Shown here: positions 61,833 through 64,000 of the stretch, piece by piece
Layout of the letters: each line of letters begins with the position of its first letter
Numbering within the stretch: position 1 is the stretch's first letter
Assembly (NCBI RefSeq): GCF_023276435.1
Contig: NZ_JALLPO010000032.1
Location: 1 to 64,000, forward strand
Source of the DNA: Sphaerisporangium perillae
GTDB taxonomy: Bacteria; Actinomycetota; Actinomycetes; Streptosporangiales; Streptosporangiaceae
Length of the DNA stretch: 64,000 nucleotides
Direction: 5' to 3'
Notes under the pieces: model-generated
The model's database searches: none
What the model was told of the DNA's origin: nothing
What the model saw: the letters and a program-made list of their open reading frames with translations, nothing else
Program-made: the position numbers and the translations under genes

Positions 61833-62999
61833 TCAGTAGGTTCGAATGCCTCCGCGGACAGTGCGTCGGTACTCACCTGGTGACTTGCCGGTGAAGCGCT
61901 TGAACGCGACGCTCATGTACTCCGAGTGGCTGAAGTTGAGCCGTCCCGCGATCTGCGGCAGGGTCCAGTCGGTCACGGACAGCAATTCGGCGACGCGCGC
62001 CATCCGCACGCGCATGATCTCGCCGTGGACGGTCCGGCCGACGACTCGGTCGAAGCGCAGGTCCAACGCTCGGCGGGACAGGCCGACGCACTGGAGCACG
62101 GCGCCGACGTCCAGATTCTGGTCTGAATGATCGCGGATGAACCGTAGTGCTTCCGCGACAAGCGGATCGTCCACCGCGAAGATGTCCGACGACTGGCGCG
62201 CCACGACGCGCAGTGGCTTGATGAGATGCATCGCGGGCTCGACGCTGATGCCGGTCATCAGCTGATCGAGCAGCTGGGCGGCGAAATATCCCGTGCGGAT
62301 CGTGTCGGGCTGAATACTCGACAGCGGCGGTGCGGTCAGGCTGCCGATGATCTCGTCGTTGTCGACGCCGATGACGGCCACGGCGTCGGGCACGGGCAGG
62401 TTGGCGATCTTGCACGCCTCAAGCACCTCTCGGCCGGCGATGTCGTAGCACGCGAAGACACCGACGGGCTTGGGAAGCGCGCGCAGCCATTCGGCGAGAC
62501 GATCGCGGTCACGCACGCGCGTCCCCGATTGCTCGATCCCGAGGGTGTGCGGTTCGCTCCCGTGCGCGCTCACCTGCTCGGCGAAGGCGGCCGCACGGTT
62601 CAGGGACCACGCGAAGCGCGCGTCGCCGCAGTAGGCGAAGTTCGTCAGGCCGCGCTCCGCGAAGTGCCCGAACGCCCAGCGGGCGATTGTCACGTCATCG
62701 GTTTCGACGCCCGGAATCTCCGGTACGAAACGCCAGGCACTGAGATCGACCGCCGGCAGCCCGAGGTGGCGGATGAACTCCGCGGCCTCGATGTTCTCGA
62801 TGCGGGCGAGCACTCCGTCGCCGCGCCACCCTTCGAGCCACGTGAAGTCGGTCTCGTCACGGCTGTGTTCGGCGAGGTAGATCGACCATCCCGGATGCGC
62901 GAGGACATACTCCCTGACGCCCGCCAGCAGGCCGCGCGCGTAGGCGTTCGACGTCTCCACGAGAAGGGCGACGGCGCGTCCGCCGGGGATGACACTCAT
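61833..62999 (-). CDS. XylR-type AraC-family regulator
   Basis: 388 residues, close to the 392 of E. coli XylR. The N-terminal two-thirds is a LacI-like sugar-binding fold (VALLVETSNAYARGLLAGVR, FACYDIAGREVLEACK, VIGVDNDEIIGSLTAPPLSS). The last 100 residues form an AraC HTH pair (VGAVLQCVGLSRRALDLRFD, then IAGRLNFSHSEYMSVAFKRF and TGKSPGEYRR). It is divergent from a Gfo/Idh/MocA dehydrogenase which it probably controls. The sugar is not known; xylose itself cannot be assumed. Confidence 0.92.
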   Translation of the reverse strand: MSVIPGGRAVALLVETSNAYARGLLAGVREYVLAHPGWSIYLAEHSRDETDFTWLEGWRGDGVLARIENIEAAEFIRHLGLPAVDLSAWRFVPEIPGVETDDVTIARWAFGHFAERGLTNFAYCGDARFAWSLNRAAAFAEQVSAHGSEPHTLGIEQSGTRVRDRDRLAEWLRALPKPVGVFACYDIAGREVLEACKIANLPVPDAVAVIGVDNDEIIGSLTAPPLSSIQPDTIRTGYFAAQLLDQLMTGISVEPAMHLIKPLRVVARQSSDIFAVDDPLVAEALRFIRDHSDQNLDVGAVLQCVGLSRRALDLRFDRVVGRTVHGEIMRVRMARVAELLSVTDWTLPQIAGRLNFSHSEYMSVAFKRFTGKSPGEYRRTVRGGIRTY

Positions 63000-63084
63000 G
63001 AAAGAAATCTAATGAAAGATGCGAGATATCTCATTGAGGGGCCGCCACGGCGCTCATAGCCTCCGAGTCCAGGAGGATCAACGA
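63000..63084. promoter_or_regulatory. divergent promoter of the XylR-like gene and the oxidoreductase
   Basis: Short AT-rich gap containing the 10-base palindrome GAGATATCTC (63023-63032) and a wider pair AATGA (63011-63015) / TCATT (63031-63035). Likely operator of the XylR-type protein. Confidence 0.5.
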
Positions 63085-64000
63085 TGCCGCAGAAGGTACG
63101 GATCGCCATCGCCGGGCTCGGCTTCGGGAGCGAGTTCATCCCCATCTACCAGGCCCACCCCGACACCGAACTTGTCGCCGTGTGCCAACGCACCGAGGAC
63201 AAACTTCACGAGGTCGCCGACGCGTTCGGTGTTCCCGGCCGCTATACCAGCTTCGACGCGATGCTCGCCGACCGAAGCATCGACGCCGTTCACATCAACA
63301 CGCCGATCCCCGACCACGCCGAACAAACGATCAAGGCGTTGGCCGCCGGGAAGCACGTCGCGTGCACCGTTCCCATGGCAACCTCGCTGGACGAGTGCCG
63401 TTCCATCGTCCGCGCCGTCCGCAGGACCGGTCTGACCTACATGATGATGGAGACCGTCGTCTACTCGCGGGAGTTCCTGTACGTGCGTTCCCTCGTCGAC
63501 GACGGGACCATCGGCCGCATCCAATTCCTGCGCGGCGCCCACTACCAAGAGATGGCCGGCTGGCCGGGGTACTGGGAGGGTCTGCCGCCCATGCACTACG
63601 CCACCCATGCCGTGAGCCCCCTCCTCGCGCTGGCGGGCACCCTGGCGGAGAGCGTGGTGTGCCTGGGATCGGGCCGCATCTCGGGGGAACTGACCAGGCA
63701 CTACGGCTCACCGTTCGCGGTGGAGAGCGCGTTGCTGACACTCCGCGACTCCCCGGTCGCGGCGGAGGTCTCGCGGTCGCTCTTCGAGACGGCCCACGAG
63801 TACGTCGAGAACTTCACCGTGTTCGGAGACCGCGCGACCTTCGAATGGGAGCAGACTCAGGGCTCAGGCCACATACTCCACATCGGCGAGGAACCTCGCG
63901 AGGTCGCAATCCCCGACTTCGCGCACCTGCTGCCCGCGGAGATCGCGCCGTTTACGACGCGCGGCGTGTACAGCGCCGAGAACGAGCACCTCTCGTTCGT
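63085..64000 (+). CDS. Gfo/Idh/MocA family oxidoreductase, 5' part (runs off window)
   Basis: 305 codons visible. Rossmann start VRIAIAGLGFGSEFIPIYQA, then INTPIPDHAEQTIKALAAGK. The site usually reading EKP is CTVPMATSLDECRS, so the conserved Lys is absent; this variant is known from a subgroup of these dehydrogenases. HYATHAVSPLLALAG carries the His of the substrate helix. AGGAGG lies seven bases before the ATG. Divergent from the XylR-type gene, so probably an inducible sugar or sugar-acid dehydrogenase. Confidence 0.88.

Overview
The window is high-GC actinomycete DNA: strong G/C third-position bias, frequent GTG starts, four-base stop/start overlaps, and SARP, LuxR-AAA, CGNR and PaaX regulators. 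The VanYn-like metallopeptidase and general gene content suggest Streptosporangiales (for example a Nonomuraea relative). The genus is an inference.

Layout. 1-8.4 kb: 5' half of a secreted GH10 xylanase (-) with repeated palindromes upstream, a TetR/TetX-like monooxygenase divergent pair, an ECF sigma factor with a membrane-anchored partner, an internally deleted ThuA gene coupled to a Gfo/Idh/MocA oxidoreductase, and an aldo/keto reductase. 8.4-15.5 kb: intact prolyl iminopeptidase, EamA exporter and CGNR regulator lie among broken genes (integrase-type transposase, FabH, MarR, S41 protease fused to the remains of a NACHT ATPase).

15.5-23.2 kb: a glycopeptide-resistance-like cell-wall locus. 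A two-component system and GerMN lipoprotein run on +. On - are an amino-acid racemase, MurF and a Ddl ligase, then a VanY-type D,D-peptidase. The same 74-bp box (about 89% identical, inverted) sits upstream of both the regulator operon and the ddl-murF operon, so the response regulator probably controls both. A partial copy of vanY lies beside the first box. The intact vanY has lost its box and abuts a truncated integrase.

23.2-39.4 kb: a metal-handling island. It holds a small HMA protein, a His-tailed MFS exporter, a LuxR-AAA regulator, a molybdopterin oxidoreductase operon, a P1B ATPase carrying an unusual extra C-terminal domain of about 310 residues, a CopZ-like chaperone, a CzcO-like flavoprotein, a SARP/NB-ARC regulator and an HMA protein with a CRRC site. 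39.5-47.6 kb: a MacB-type ABC transporter, a GNAT enzyme, an NTF2-like secreted protein, an orphan response regulator and a uridine-kinase-like protein, mixed with scraps of IS256 and IS5 elements.

47.6-61.5 kb: two complete branched-chain-type (Liv) ABC transporters point away from a decayed benzoyl-CoA (box) pathway: BoxC fragment, PaaX regulator, a 50-codon ORF, intact BoxD, and an internally deleted 3-hydroxyacyl-CoA dehydrogenase. The second Liv operon has a duplicated promoter upstream, and an IS605-type right end inserted between livH and livM. 61.5-64 kb: an IS110 remnant, a XylR-type regulator and a divergent Gfo/Idh/MocA oxidoreductase cut by the window edge.

A recurring theme is decay by deletion: several genes keep both ends but have lost the middle (ThuA, 3-hydroxyacyl-CoA dehydrogenase, IS110 transposase, possibly BoxB), or are joined end to end across a deletion (NACHT/S41, FabH/unknown, integrase/vanY). 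No tRNA, rRNA or CRISPR array was recognised.
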